From Snodgrassella sp945267035 (GTDB lineage: Bacteria > Pseudomonadota > Gammaproteobacteria > Burkholderiales > Neisseriaceae), in assembly GCF_026535915.1 (NCBI RefSeq), contig NZ_JAFNPF010000001.1:124001-188000 (forward strand): DNA of 64,000 nt. Direction: 5' to 3'. The translations under genes and the position numbers were made by a program. The notes beneath the pieces are model-generated. The model saw only the letters and a list, made by a program, of their open reading frames with translations. It was not told the DNA's origin and searched no databases. Below, piece after piece: positions 8,974 to 16,790 of the stretch (its first letter is position 1; every line of letters begins with the position of its first letter).

Positions 8974-8996
8974 CTTGCCGATTTTACGTCGGCAAG
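8974..8996 (+). promoter_or_regulatory. Stem-loop in the rplC leader
   Basis: CTTGCCGA (8974-8981) pairs with TCGGCAAG (8989-8996) over a seven-base loop, followed by ATTCTTTATTTG and, 60 bases on, by rplC. It could be a leader attenuator of the ribosomal operon, for example a target of L4 control, or the terminator of a lost upstream gene. The pairing is read directly; the role is inference. Confidence 0.4.
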
Positions 8997-9056
8997 ATTC
9001 TTTATTTGTGCGAGGCCAATCAATCGTAATTGGTCCCTTTATAAAAGGAAATAACT

Positions 9057-9701
9057 ATGACTTTAGGTCTGGTTGGGCGCAAAGTAGGCATGACGCGCGT
9101 GTTCGATGAGAACGGTGCTTCAGTTCCAGTAACCGTACTGGATATGTCTGCTAATCGTGTCACTCAACTCAAATCCGAAGATACCGACGGCTACACTGCC
9201 GTACAGGTTACCTTTGGTCAGAAAAAAGCCAATCGCGTAAGCAAGGCTCAGGCAGGTCACTTTGCCAAAGCCGGTGTTGAAGCCGGACGTGGTTTAGTAG
9301 AATTTGCCGTTTCTGCTGAAAAACTGGGCGAATTGACTGTAGGTGCTGAAATCAATGTCAGCATATTTACAGTAGGTCAGTTAATCGACGTTACCGGTAC
9401 TAGCAAAGGTAAAGGCTTTTCTGGCACCATCAAACGTCACAATTTTGGTTCACAACGTGCTTCTCATGGTAACTCTCGTTCCCATCGTGTGCCTGGTTCT
9501 ACCGGTATGGCACAGGATCCGGGTCGCGTTTTCCCAGGTAAACGTATGGCTGGTCAATACGGTAACGTTAAATCCACCATCCAGAATCTGGAAATCGTGC
9601 GCGTAGATGCTGAACGTCAGCTATTGCTGGTTAAAGGCGCAGTACCGGGTGCGGTTAATGGTGACGTTATCGTGCGTCCGAGCGTGAAAGTAGGTGCGTA
9701 A
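9057..9701 (+). CDS. rplC: 50S ribosomal protein L3
   Basis: Early-assembling 23S rRNA-binding protein near the peptidyl transferase centre. The 214-residue sequence begins MTLGLVGRKVGMTRVF and has the conserved central segment with KGFSGTIKRHNF followed by the Gln/His-rich SRSHRVPGSTGMAQDPGRV loop. AAAGGA precedes the ATG. It is the first gene of this ribosomal block; rpsJ, normally its upstream neighbour, is absent here. Its TAA overlaps the rplD start by one base. Confidence 0.97.
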   Translation: MTLGLVGRKVGMTRVFDENGASVPVTVLDMSANRVTQLKSEDTDGYTAVQVTFGQKKANRVSKAQAGHFAKAGVEAGRGLVEFAVSAEKLGELTVGAEINVSIFTVGQLIDVTGTSKGKGFSGTIKRHNFGSQRASHGNSRSHRVPGSTGMAQDPGRVFPGKRMAGQYGNVKSTIQNLEIVRVDAERQLLLVKGAVPGAVNGDVIVRPSVKVGA

Positions 9702-10321
9702 TGGAACTGAAATTAATTGATGCTCAAGGTCAGGTAGCAGGTGCAGTTGCTGCTTCTGATGCTTTGTTTGCACGTGAATACAATGAAGATCTGGTTCATC
9801 AGCTGGTTACTGCCTTCTTGGCTAATGCTCGTTCTGGCAACCGTTCACAGTTGACTCGTGCTGAAGTAAAACATTCCACTAAAAAACCATGGCGCCAAAA
9901 AGGTACTGGTCGTGCCCGTTCTGGTATGACTTCTTCTCCGCTATGGCGTAGTGGTGGTCGTGCGTTCCCGAACAAACCAGATGAGAACTTTACTCAAAAA
10001 GTAAATCGTAAGATGTACCGCGCTGGTATGGCGGCCATTCTGTCTCAGTTGGTGCGTGACGAGCGACTATTTGTTATCGATGAATTATCTGCTGCTACAC
10101 CTAAAACCAAAGCATTTGCCGAACAGGTAAAAAATCTGGGTATGGAACAAGTTTTATTCATTACCAAACAGCTGGATGAAAATGTTTATCTTTCCAGCCG
10201 TAACCTGCCGAATGTACTGGTTCTGGAAGCACAGCAAACTGATCCTTACAATCTGTTGCGCTTCAAAAAAGTAGTGCTTACTAAAGCAGCAGTTGCACAA
10301 CTTGAGGAGCAATGGGTATGA
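9701..10321 (+). CDS. rplD: 50S ribosomal protein L4
   Basis: Binds 23S rRNA domain I and lines the exit tunnel; in gammaproteobacteria it also represses the S10 operon at the leader. The 206-residue protein has the characteristic extended loop TKKPWRQKGTGRARSGMTSS. The ATG overlaps the rplC stop codon (TAATG), indicating coupling. Whether L4 autoregulation exists here is unknown, but a leader stem-loop precedes rplC. Confidence 0.97.
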   Translation: MELKLIDAQGQVAGAVAASDALFAREYNEDLVHQLVTAFLANARSGNRSQLTRAEVKHSTKKPWRQKGTGRARSGMTSSPLWRSGGRAFPNKPDENFTQKVNRKMYRAGMAAILSQLVRDERLFVIDELSAATPKTKAFAEQVKNLGMEQVLFITKQLDENVYLSSRNLPNVLVLEAQQTDPYNLLRFKKVVLTKAAVAQLEEQWV

Positions 10322-10632
10322 ATCAACAACGTTTAATGCAAGTGCTCTTGGCTCCTGTTGTTTCTGAAAAAAGCAACATGCTGGCTGAAAACCGCAACCA
10401 AATGACGTTTAAAGTATTGCCAAATGCCACCAAGCAGGAAATTAAAGCTGCTGTGGAATTACTATTTAATGTCAAAGTGGATTCTGTAGCCACCACCATC
10501 ATTAAAGGCAAAAGTAAACGTTTTGGCCGTACCATCGGTAAGCGCAGCGATGTGAAAAAAGCTTATGTTAGCCTAGCGGCTGGTCAAGAGCTGGATATCG
10601 AATCTGCTGCTGCTTCTGCAGATAAGGAATAA
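10318..10632 (+). CDS. rplW: 50S ribosomal protein L23
   Basis: Tunnel-exit protein that docks trigger factor and the signal recognition particle. The sequence MNQQRLMQVLLAPVVSEKS and the later KRFGRTIGKRSDVKKAYVSL are closely similar to neisserial L23. Two in-frame ATGs exist, at 10312 and 10318. GAGGAG lies only two bases before the first but eight before the second, and the second gives an ATGA overlap with the rplD stop, so I chose 10318 (104 residues). Confidence 0.95.
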   Translation: MNQQRLMQVLLAPVVSEKSNMLAENRNQMTFKVLPNATKQEIKAAVELLFNVKVDSVATTIIKGKSKRFGRTIGKRSDVKKAYVSLAAGQELDIESAAASADKE

Positions 10633-10636
10633 GCAT

Positions 10637-11473
10637 ATGGCTATAGTTAAAATGAAGCCTACTTCTGCTGGCCGTCGCGGCATGGTACGCGTGGTAACAG
10701 AAGGCTTGCACAAAGGTGCTCCATACGCACCACTTTTAGAAAAACAGTCTTCTACTGCTGGTCGTAACCACGGTGGTCGCATCACTACCCGTCATAAAGG
10801 TGGTGGTCATAAACATCACTATCGCGTTATTGACTTCAAACGCAATGACAAAGATGGCATTGCAGCCAAAGTAGAACGTATTGAATACGATCCAAACCGT
10901 ACTGCGCACATTGCTTTATTGTGTTTCTTGGATGGTGAGCGTCGTTACATCATTGCTCCGCGCAACGTTCAGGTTGGTGCAGTACTTGTATCTGGTCCTG
11001 AAGCTGCAATCAAAGCAGGTAATAACTTGCCAATCCGCAATATTCCGGTTGGTACCACCCTGCATTGCATCGAAATGAAGCCAGGTAAAGGTGCACAGAT
11101 TGCTCGTTCTGCAGGTGCTTCTGCAGTGCTGTTGGCGAAAGAAGGAGTGTATGCTCAATTGCGTTTACGCTCTGGTGAAGTGCGTAAAATCCATGTAGAT
11201 TGCCGAGCCACTATCGGTGAGGTTGGCAATGAAGAGCAAAGCCTGCAAAAACTGGGTAAAGCTGGTGCCAAACGCTGGCGCGGTATTCGTCCAACTGTAC
11301 GTGGTGTGGTAATGAATCCGGTTGATCACCCACATGGTGGTGGTGAAGGTCGTACTGGTGAAGCCCGTGAACCGGTTAGTCCATGGGGTACACCGACCAA
11401 AGGTTATCGTACTCGTCGTAATAAACGCACGAACAACATGATTGTTCGCCGCCGTTACTCAAATAAAGGTTAA
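10637..11473 (+). CDS. rplB: 50S ribosomal protein L2
   Basis: Required for subunit association and peptidyl transferase integrity. The 278-residue protein has the conserved HKGGGHKHHYR segment in the N-terminal third and the near-C-terminal NPVDHPHGGGEGR loop with the functionally important histidine, then the basic tail RTRRNKRTNNMIVRRR. AAGGAATAAGCAT places the ribosome-binding site correctly four bases after rplW. Intact and of normal length. Confidence 0.98.
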   Translation: MAIVKMKPTSAGRRGMVRVVTEGLHKGAPYAPLLEKQSSTAGRNHGGRITTRHKGGGHKHHYRVIDFKRNDKDGIAAKVERIEYDPNRTAHIALLCFLDGERRYIIAPRNVQVGAVLVSGPEAAIKAGNNLPIRNIPVGTTLHCIEMKPGKGAQIARSAGASAVLLAKEGVYAQLRLRSGEVRKIHVDCRATIGEVGNEEQSLQKLGKAGAKRWRGIRPTVRGVVMNPVDHPHGGGEGRTGEAREPVSPWGTPTKGYRTRRNKRTNNMIVRRRYSNKG

Positions 11474-11478
11474 CTGAT

Positions 11479-11754
11479 ATGGCTCGTTCATTAAAAAAAG
11501 GCCCATATGTCGACCTGCATTTACTGAAAAAAGTCGATGCGGCTCGTGCTAATAACGACAAGCGCCCGATTAAAACCTGGTCACGTCGTTCCACTATTCT
11601 GCCTGATTTCATTGGTCTGACCATCGCTGTGCACAACGGTCGCACTCACGTGCCAGTTTTCATTAGCGATAACATGGTTGGTCATAAATTGGGTGAGTTC
11701 TCATTGACCCGTACCTTCAAAGGCCATCTGGCTGATAAGAAGGCTAAAAAATAA
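11479..11754 (+). CDS. rpsS: 30S ribosomal protein S19
   Basis: Head protein of the 30S subunit that contacts S13 and A-site tRNA. The 91-residue sequence begins MARSLKKGPYVDLHLLKKV and contains the family signature around IGLTIAVHNGRTHVPVFI and GEFSLTRTFKGH. It follows rplB after five bases and precedes rplV by ten, as in the standard S10 operon order. Confidence 0.98.
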   Translation: MARSLKKGPYVDLHLLKKVDAARANNDKRPIKTWSRRSTILPDFIGLTIAVHNGRTHVPVFISDNMVGHKLGEFSLTRTFKGHLADKKAKK

Positions 11755-11764
11755 GGGATAAAAC

Positions 11765-12094
11765 ATGAGAGTTAGTGCAAAACACAAAAATGCCCGTATT
11801 TCTGCGCAAAAAGCCCGTCTGGTCGCAGATTTAGTGCGTGGTAAAAATATTGCCCAAGCGTTGAATATTCTGACTTTTAGTCCGAAAAAAGGTGCTGAGT
11901 TAATCAAAAAAGTATTGGAGTCTGCTGTGGCTAATGCCGAGCACAACGAAGGTGCTGATATTGATGAACTGAAAGTGGTTACCATCTATGTTGATAAAGG
12001 TCCAAGTCTGAAACGTTTTCAGGCACGTGCCAAAGGTCGTGGTAATCGCATTGAGAAACAAACTTGTCACATCAACGTGATAGTGGGCAACTAA
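11765..12094 (+). CDS. rplV: 50S ribosomal protein L22
   Basis: 23S rRNA-binding protein whose beta-hairpin lines the exit tunnel constriction. 109 residues; the start MRVSAKHKNARISAQKARLV and the hairpin segment GPSLKRFQARAKGRGNRI are conserved. AAGGGATAAAAC before the ATG is a good ribosome-binding site. Macrolide-resistance mutations in other species map to the hairpin; nothing unusual is visible here. Confidence 0.98.
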   Translation: MRVSAKHKNARISAQKARLVADLVRGKNIAQALNILTFSPKKGAELIKKVLESAVANAEHNEGADIDELKVVTIYVDKGPSLKRFQARAKGRGNRIEKQTCHINVIVGN

Positions 12095-12103
12095 GGAAAA
12101 GCG

Positions 12104-12808
12104 ATGGGACAAAAAATTAACCCTACAGGCTTTCGCCTGGCAGTGAACAAAGATTGGTCTTCCAAATGGTTTGCCAAAAGCGGTGACTTTTCCCGTGTGC
12201 TAAAAGAAGATATCGATGTACGTAACTTCTTGCGCAAACGTTTGGCCAATGCTTCAGTAGGACGTGTAGTTATTGAGCGTCCGGCAAAATCTGCTCGTAT
12301 TACCATTTACAGTGCCCGTCCAGGAATCGTGATTGGTAAAAAAGGCGAAGATATTGAAGTATTGAAACGTGATTTGCAAAAAATCATGGGTGTGCCAGTT
12401 CACGTCAATATCGAAGAAATTCGTAAACCGGAAATTGATGCACAAATCATTGCTGATAATATTGCCGGTCAGTTAGAAAAACGTGTGATGTTCCGTCGAG
12501 CCATGAAACGTGCTATGCAAAATGCCATGCGCGTTGGTGCCAAAGGCATTAAAATCATGTCTTCTGGTCGTTTGAATGGCATCGAAATTGCTCGTACCGA
12601 ATGGTATCGTGAAGGTCGTGTACCTCTACATACCTTACGTGCCAATGTTGACTACGCTACCAGCGAAGCCAAAACTACATATGGCATCATCGGTATTAAA
12701 GTCTGGGTTTACAAGGGTGAATTGACCCCAGGTGAAATTCAGGCTAAGCCGGAACAGGAAAAGAAACACAGCAGAAAGGCAGGTGGTCGAAATGCTGCAG
12801 CCAACTAG
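12104..12808 (+). CDS. rpsC: 30S ribosomal protein S3
   Basis: mRNA-entry protein of the 30S head with intrinsic helicase activity in complex with S4/S5. 234 residues: N-terminal MGQKINPTGFRLAVNKDWSS, the KH domain motif VIGKKGEDIEVLKRD, and the C-terminal domain with GRLNGIEIARTEWYREG. The C-terminal tail is slightly longer than usual and rich in Lys/Glu. Its last 17 bases overlap the rplP start. Confidence 0.98.
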   Translation: MGQKINPTGFRLAVNKDWSSKWFAKSGDFSRVLKEDIDVRNFLRKRLANASVGRVVIERPAKSARITIYSARPGIVIGKKGEDIEVLKRDLQKIMGVPVHVNIEEIRKPEIDAQIIADNIAGQLEKRVMFRRAMKRAMQNAMRVGAKGIKIMSSGRLNGIEIARTEWYREGRVPLHTLRANVDYATSEAKTTYGIIGIKVWVYKGELTPGEIQAKPEQEKKHSRKAGGRNAAAN

Positions 12809-13208
12809 AATGAAATACCGCAAACAGCAAAAAGGCCGCAACACCGGTATTGCTACTCGTGGCAATAAAGTTAGTTTTGGTGATTTTGGTCTGAAAGCTG
12901 TGGGTCGCGGTCGTCTGACTGCGCGTCAGATTGAAGCTGCGCGGCGTGCGATGACTCGTCATATTAAACGTGGTGGTCGTATCTGGATTCGTGTATTCCC
13001 AGATAAACCGGTAACAGAAAAGCCAATTCAGGTTCGTATGGGTGGCGGTAAAGGTAATGTGGAATATTACATTGCTGAAATTCAGCCAGGCAAAATGCTA
13101 TATGAAATGGACGGTGTTGACGAAGCTTTGGCACGTCAGGCATTTGAGTTGGCTGCTGCTAAGTTGCCAATTCCGACCGTGTTTGTTAAACGACAGGTAG
13201 GTCAATAA
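12792..13208 (+). CDS. rplP: 50S ribosomal protein L16
   Basis: Late-assembling 50S protein at the A-site finger. The correct start is the ATG at 12792 giving MLQPTRMKYRKQQKGRN, preceded by AGGTGG; the frame is open for 20 codons further upstream inside rpsC, but that extension has no counterpart in the family. 138 residues. The segment RVFPDKPVTEKPIQVRMG is the conserved L16 signature. It overlaps rpsC by 17 bases and rpmC by one. Confidence 0.97.
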   Translation: MLQPTRMKYRKQQKGRNTGIATRGNKVSFGDFGLKAVGRGRLTARQIEAARRAMTRHIKRGGRIWIRVFPDKPVTEKPIQVRMGGGKGNVEYYIAEIQPGKMLYEMDGVDEALARQAFELAAAKLPIPTVFVKRQVGQ

Positions 13209-13399
13209 TGAAAACCAGTGAATTGAGAGACAAATCTGTTGAGCAGTTAAACGAAGAACTGGTTGGCCTGTTGAAAGCGCAGTTTGGTTTGCGTATGCAG
13301 CATGCCACCGGCCAGCTGGGTAAAAACAGTGAGCTGAAAAAAGTGCGTCGTAATATTGCTCGTGTAAAAACCATTTTGCGCCAGAAGGATGGTGAGTGA
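13208..13399 (+). CDS. rpmC: 50S ribosomal protein L29
   Basis: Small helical-hairpin protein at the tunnel exit beside L23. 63 residues with the typical MKTSELRDKSVEQLNEELVG start and the RRNIARVKTILRQK C-terminal helix. TAATG overlap with rplP and TGATG overlap with rpsQ show tight translational coupling. Normal in every respect. Confidence 0.97.
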   Translation: MKTSELRDKSVEQLNEELVGLLKAQFGLRMQHATGQLGKNSELKKVRRNIARVKTILRQKDGE

Positions 13400-13662
13400 T
13401 GACTGAAGCTAAAAACGTACGTACTTTGCAGGGCAAAGTTGTGAGCGACAAAATGGATAAAACCGTGACTGTCCTAGTTGAGCGTAAAGTGAAACACCCG
13501 CTTTATGGTAAAGTAATTCGTCGTTCAACTAAAATCCATGCTCATGACGAGCAAAACCAATACGGAATTGGTGACATTGTTGTCATTTCCGAAGGTCGCC
13601 CGTTGTCTAAAACCAAAAGCTGGGTTGTAACAGAGCTGATTGAAAAAGCGCGTAATGTATAA
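13399..13662 (+). CDS. rpsQ: 30S ribosomal protein S17
   Basis: Primary 16S rRNA-binding protein of the 30S body. I use the ATG at 13399 (MTEAKNVRTLQGKVV, 87 residues), which overlaps the rpmC stop, rather than the GTG one codon earlier. The sequence VSDKMDKTVTVLVERKVKHP and the SRPLSK-like motif (SEGRPLSKTKSW) match neisserial S17. It is the last gene before a 230-base non-coding gap that divides the S10 and spc parts. Confidence 0.97.
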   Translation: MTEAKNVRTLQGKVVSDKMDKTVTVLVERKVKHPLYGKVIRRSTKIHAHDEQNQYGIGDIVVISEGRPLSKTKSWVVTELIEKARNV

Positions 13663-13684
13663 TTAATACAACAATGCGCTTCAA

Positions 13685-13822
13685 TTAGGGAACGAAGTCT
13701 TGCGACAATTCCATATTGTCTGTAAACTTCGTTCCTTAACTTTCAGATCTTGAAAGTTTCCGGTGTTCGCCGGAACTCTCCCTTCGGGACCCAAGACTGG
13801 TTTACTAGAACCATTAATGGTT
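13685..13822 (+). ncRNA. Structured leader or processed RNA between rpsQ and rplN
   Basis: Several stem-loops follow one another. A 14-bp stem (13685-13698 with 13726-13739, one G-U) encloses a second hairpin, GACAAT/ATTGTC (13704-13720). Then come CTTTCA/TGAAAG (13740-13756, extendable, but its outer pairs compete with the first stem), TTCCGG/CCGGAA (13758-13775), a TCCC-TTC-GGGA mini-hairpin at 13779-13789, and the perfect palindrome AACCATTAATGGTT at 13809-13822. None is followed by a long T run. The position is where Escherichia coli has the S10 terminator and the spc promoter. A regulatory leader, an RNase III site or an independent small RNA are all possible. The structure is read directly; function is inference. 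Confidence 0.5.
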
Positions 13823-13892
13823 TCAAATAGCTTTAAGTTGTAAATGGCTAATTGAAAAAGGTAAATTAAGTTGGATTTTAAAAGGTAATAAC

Positions 13893-14261
13893 ATGATTCA
13901 AATGCAGACCATCTTAGATGTGGCTGACAACTCTGGTGCACGTCGCGTAATGTGTATCAAAGTATTAGGTGGATCTAAGCGTCGCTACGCTTCAGTAGGC
14001 GACATTATTAAAGTGGCCGTAAAAGACGCAGCTCCTCGTGGTCGCGTTAAAAAGGGCGATGTATACAACGCTGTTGTGGTACGTACAGCTAAAGGCGTGC
14101 GCCGTAACGACGGAGCGCTGATTAAATTCGATAACAATGCTGCTGTATTGTTGAATACTAAGCTGGAACCAATTGGTACCCGTATTTTTGGCCCGGTAAC
14201 CCGTGAGCTACGTACTGAGCGATTCATGAAAATCGTTTCATTGGCTCCTGAAGTACTGTAA
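13893..14261 (+). CDS. rplN: 50S ribosomal protein L14
   Basis: Conserved 23S rRNA-binding protein at the intersubunit face, also the docking site of RsfS, whose gene is in this window. 122 residues beginning MIQMQTILDVADNSGARRVM, with the signature around KGVRRNDGALIKFDNNAAVL. AAAGGT sits nine bases before the ATG. It is the first gene after the structured spacer and so probably heads its own transcript. Confidence 0.98.
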   Translation: MIQMQTILDVADNSGARRVMCIKVLGGSKRRYASVGDIIKVAVKDAAPRGRVKKGDVYNAVVVRTAKGVRRNDGALIKFDNNAAVLLNTKLEPIGTRIFGPVTRELRTERFMKIVSLAPEVL

Positions 14262-14272
14262 GTGAGGTTGCG

Positions 14273-14596
14273 ATGAAAAAGATTAAAACTGGTGATCAAG
14301 TGGTCATCATAGCCGGTAAAGATAAGGGCAAACAGGGTAAGGTCGTACGCGTTCTGGGTGAAAAAGTGATTGTTGACGGTGTGAACCGTGTAAAACGTCA
14401 CCAAAAACCAAATCCCATGCGTGGGATTGAGGGTGGTGTGATCACCAAAGATGCGCCATTGGCAATTTCCAATGTGGCGATTTTCAATCCGGAAACCCAA
14501 AAAGCAGACCGCGTTGGTATCAAAGTAGAAACAGTAGACGGTAAAGTAGTTCGTACCCGTGTATTTAAATCTACTGGTGCCCCTGTGGGAGCTTAA
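14273..14596 (+). CDS. rplX: 50S ribosomal protein L24
   Basis: Assembly initiator of the 50S subunit. 107 residues with the N-terminal KOW motif in KTGDQVVIIAGKDKGKQGKV and the conserved VNRVKRHQKPNP stretch. It follows rplN after 11 bases with GTGAGG as ribosome-binding site. Intact. Confidence 0.98.
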   Translation: MKKIKTGDQVVIIAGKDKGKQGKVVRVLGEKVIVDGVNRVKRHQKPNPMRGIEGGVITKDAPLAISNVAIFNPETQKADRVGIKVETVDGKVVRTRVFKSTGAPVGA

Positions 14597-14606
14597 GGAG
14601 TAATCA

Positions 14607-15146
14607 ATGGCTCGTTTAAAAGATTTTTATAACACCACTGTTGTTCCAGAATTGACTAAACAGTTCGGTTATAAGTCCATCATGGAAGTACCGCGTATTG
14701 AAAAAATCACCTTGAATATGGGTGTAGGCGAAGCGGTAGCCGATAAAAAAGTAATGGAACACGCAGTTGGTGACCTGGAAAAAATCGCAGGTCAAAAACC
14801 AGTGGTAACTGTAGCCCGTAAATCAATTGCAGGCTTTAAAATCCGTGATAACTATCCGATCGGCTGTAAAGTTACTTTGCGTCGTGAACGTATGTATGAG
14901 TTTCTGGATCGTCTGATCTCTATTGCGTTGCCGCGTGTACGTGACTTCCGTGGCGTGAATGGTAAATCATTCGATGGCCGTGGTAACTACAACATGGGCG
15001 TACGTGAACAAATCATTTTCCCGGAAATTGAATACGATAAAATCGATGCTTTACGTGGTTTAAATATCACTATTACCACAACTGCCAAAACTGATGCAGA
15101 AGCTAAAGCATTGCTGTCTCTGTTCAAATTTCCGTTTAAGGGTTAA
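14607..15146 (+). CDS. rplE: 50S ribosomal protein L5
   Basis: 5S rRNA-binding protein of the central protuberance, contacting P-site tRNA. 179 residues; MARLKDFYNTTVVPELTKQF, the KITLNMGVGEAV loop and the C-terminal NITITTTAKTDAEAKALLS are conserved family segments. AAGGAG precedes the ATG at good distance. Confidence 0.98.
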   Translation: MARLKDFYNTTVVPELTKQFGYKSIMEVPRIEKITLNMGVGEAVADKKVMEHAVGDLEKIAGQKPVVTVARKSIAGFKIRDNYPIGCKVTLRRERMYEFLDRLISIALPRVRDFRGVNGKSFDGRGNYNMGVREQIIFPEIEYDKIDALRGLNITITTTAKTDAEAKALLSLFKFPFKG

Positions 15147-15148
15147 TT

Positions 15149-15454
15149 ATGGCTAAAAAAGCACTTATTAATCGTGAGCTAAAGCGTGAAGCTTTGGCAA
15201 AAAAATATGCTGCAAAACGCGAAGCCATTTTCGCTATCATCAATGATGCTAATGCAACTGATGAAGAGCAATTTCAGGCACGCCTAAAATTACAGGCAAT
15301 TCCGCGTAATGCTGCCCCGATTCGTCAACGTCGTCGCTGCGCTTTGACTGGTCGTCCACGTGGCAATTTCCGTAAATTCGGCTTGGCCCGTACCAAAATC
15401 CGCGAAATCGCCATGCGTGGCGAAATTCCGGGCGTAATCAAAGCCAGCTGGTAA
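15149..15454 (+). CDS. rpsN: 30S ribosomal protein S14, zinc-independent form
   Basis: 30S head protein. 101 residues, the long form. Only one cysteine is present (RRRCALTGRPRG), so the two CxxC pairs of the zinc-binding form are absent and the protein should not need zinc. The C-terminus FGLARTKIREIAMRGEIPG is the conserved rRNA-binding part. It starts two bases after rplE ends, suggesting re-initiation coupling. Confidence 0.97.
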   Translation: MAKKALINRELKREALAKKYAAKREAIFAIINDANATDEEQFQARLKLQAIPRNAAPIRQRRRCALTGRPRGNFRKFGLARTKIREIAMRGEIPGVIKASW

Positions 15455-15468
15455 TAGGAGTAGATAAT

Positions 15469-15861
15469 ATGAGTATGCATGATCCTATTTCCGATATGTT
15501 GACCCGTATTCGCAATGCACAGCGTGCGAATAAAGCTTCTGTAATCATGCCTTCTTCTAAACTGAAAGTGGCTATTGCCAAAGTTTTGAAAGAAGAAGGA
15601 TACGTAGAAGATTTTGTAGTATCTGCTGAAGCAAAAGCGACATTGGAAATTCAATTGAAGTATTATGCTGGCCAGCCAGTGATTGAGCGCATTCAGCGTG
15701 TATCACGCCCTGGTTTGCGAGTATATAAAGGTTCCAACGACATTCCATTAGTAATGAATGGACTGGGCGTTGTGATTGTGAGCACTTCTAAAGGCGTAAT
15801 GACTGACCGCAAAGCCCGTGCCAATGGTATTGGTGGTGAGTTATTGTGCGTAGTTGCCTAA
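15469..15861 (+). CDS. rpsH: 30S ribosomal protein S8
   Basis: Primary 16S rRNA-binding protein; in Escherichia coli it represses the spc operon at the rplE start. 130 residues beginning MSMHDPISDMLTRIRNAQ, ending with the signature STSKGVMTDRKARANGIGGE. TAGGAG precedes the start. A second in-frame ATG two codons later would remove MS; the first fits the ribosome-binding site better. Confidence 0.97.
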   Translation: MSMHDPISDMLTRIRNAQRANKASVIMPSSKLKVAIAKVLKEEGYVEDFVVSAEAKATLEIQLKYYAGQPVIERIQRVSRPGLRVYKGSNDIPLVMNGLGVVIVSTSKGVMTDRKARANGIGGELLCVVA

Positions 15862-15870
15862 GGGGAAAAC

Positions 15871-16404
15871 ATGTCTCGAATTGCAAAACATCCGGTAGTT
15901 GTTCCGGCTGGCGTTGACGTTAAGTTTTCTCCAGAGGCTATTACCGTAAAAGGTAAAAATGGTGAATTATCTTTGCACCAGCATGCTGAAGTTAATGTTG
16001 CTTTAGATAATGGTCAATTGGTAATTACTGCTAACGATAACAGCAATAAAGCAAACGCTCTGTCAGGTACTGTGCGTGCCTTGCTGCACAATATGGTAGT
16101 TGGTGTCAGCAATGGTTTTGAGAAAAAACTGCAGCTGATTGGTGTAGGTTATCGCGCTCAGGCTCAAGGAAAAGTATTAAATCTTTCTTTGGGTTACTCT
16201 CATCCAATTAACTACGAATTGCCAGAAGGCATTACCGCTACGACACCATCTGCTACTGAGATCATCATTGCTGGTGCAGATAAGCAGGTTGTAGGTCAAG
16301 TGGCGGCCGAAATTCGTAGCTTCCGACCACCAGAGCCTTATAAAGGTAAAGGTGTGCGTTATGCTGATGAGCGTGTCGTTATTAAAGAAACCAAGAAAAA
16401 ATAA
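15871..16404 (+). CDS. rplF: 50S ribosomal protein L6
   Basis: Two-domain 23S rRNA-binding protein near the factor-binding site. 177 residues: SRIAKHPVVVPAGVDVKF at the start and the C-terminal signature RPPEPYKGKGVRYADE. AGGGGAAAAC supplies the ribosome-binding site. Nothing unusual. Confidence 0.98.
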   Translation: MSRIAKHPVVVPAGVDVKFSPEAITVKGKNGELSLHQHAEVNVALDNGQLVITANDNSNKANALSGTVRALLHNMVVGVSNGFEKKLQLIGVGYRAQAQGKVLNLSLGYSHPINYELPEGITATTPSATEIIIAGADKQVVGQVAAEIRSFRPPEPYKGKGVRYADERVVIKETKKK

Positions 16405-16417
16405 TTGAGGCTCACTG

Positions 16418-16771
16418 ATGGATAAAAATGTAGCAAGACTGCGTCGCGCACGTAAAACCCGTGCCAAAATCGCAGCCCTGAACAAAGTGAGATTGTGCGT
16501 TTTTCGCACCAATAATCACATTTATGCCCAGGTTATTAGCGCTGAAGGCGATAAAGTTTTGGCTCAGGCTTCTACTCTGGAAGCTGATGTGCGTTCTAGC
16601 ATCAAATACGGTAGCAATGTTGAAGCCGCTACTGTAGTTGGTAAACGTATAGCTGAAAAAGCCAAAGCTGCCGGTATTGAATCTGTGGCGTTTGACCGTT
16701 CAGGTTTTCAATACCATGGTCGCGTAAAAGCCTTGGCTGAGGCAGCCCGTGAAAACGGCTTGAGCTTCTAA
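16418..16771 (+). CDS. rplR: 50S ribosomal protein L18
   Basis: 5S rRNA-binding protein of the central protuberance. 117 residues: N-terminal basic MDKNVARLRRARKTRAKIAA, and C-terminal VAFDRSGFQYHGRVKALAEA, both conserved. TTGAGG lies before the ATG. Intact and of normal length. Confidence 0.98.
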   Translation: MDKNVARLRRARKTRAKIAALNKVRLCVFRTNNHIYAQVISAEGDKVLAQASTLEADVRSSIKYGSNVEAATVVGKRIAEKAKAAGIESVAFDRSGFQYHGRVKALAEAARENGLSF

Positions 16772-16790
16772 TAAACTGGAGACCAGAAAT

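Noticed and set aside
12732..12791. N-terminal extension of L16 inside rpsC
   Set aside because: The canonical MLQP start at 12792 with AGGTGG upstream is the conserved one.
13681..13941. 86-codon minus-strand frame over the rpsQ-rplN spacer
   Set aside because: It is explained by the inverted repeats of the structured spacer and overlaps the rplN start; the translation has low complexity and no start signal.
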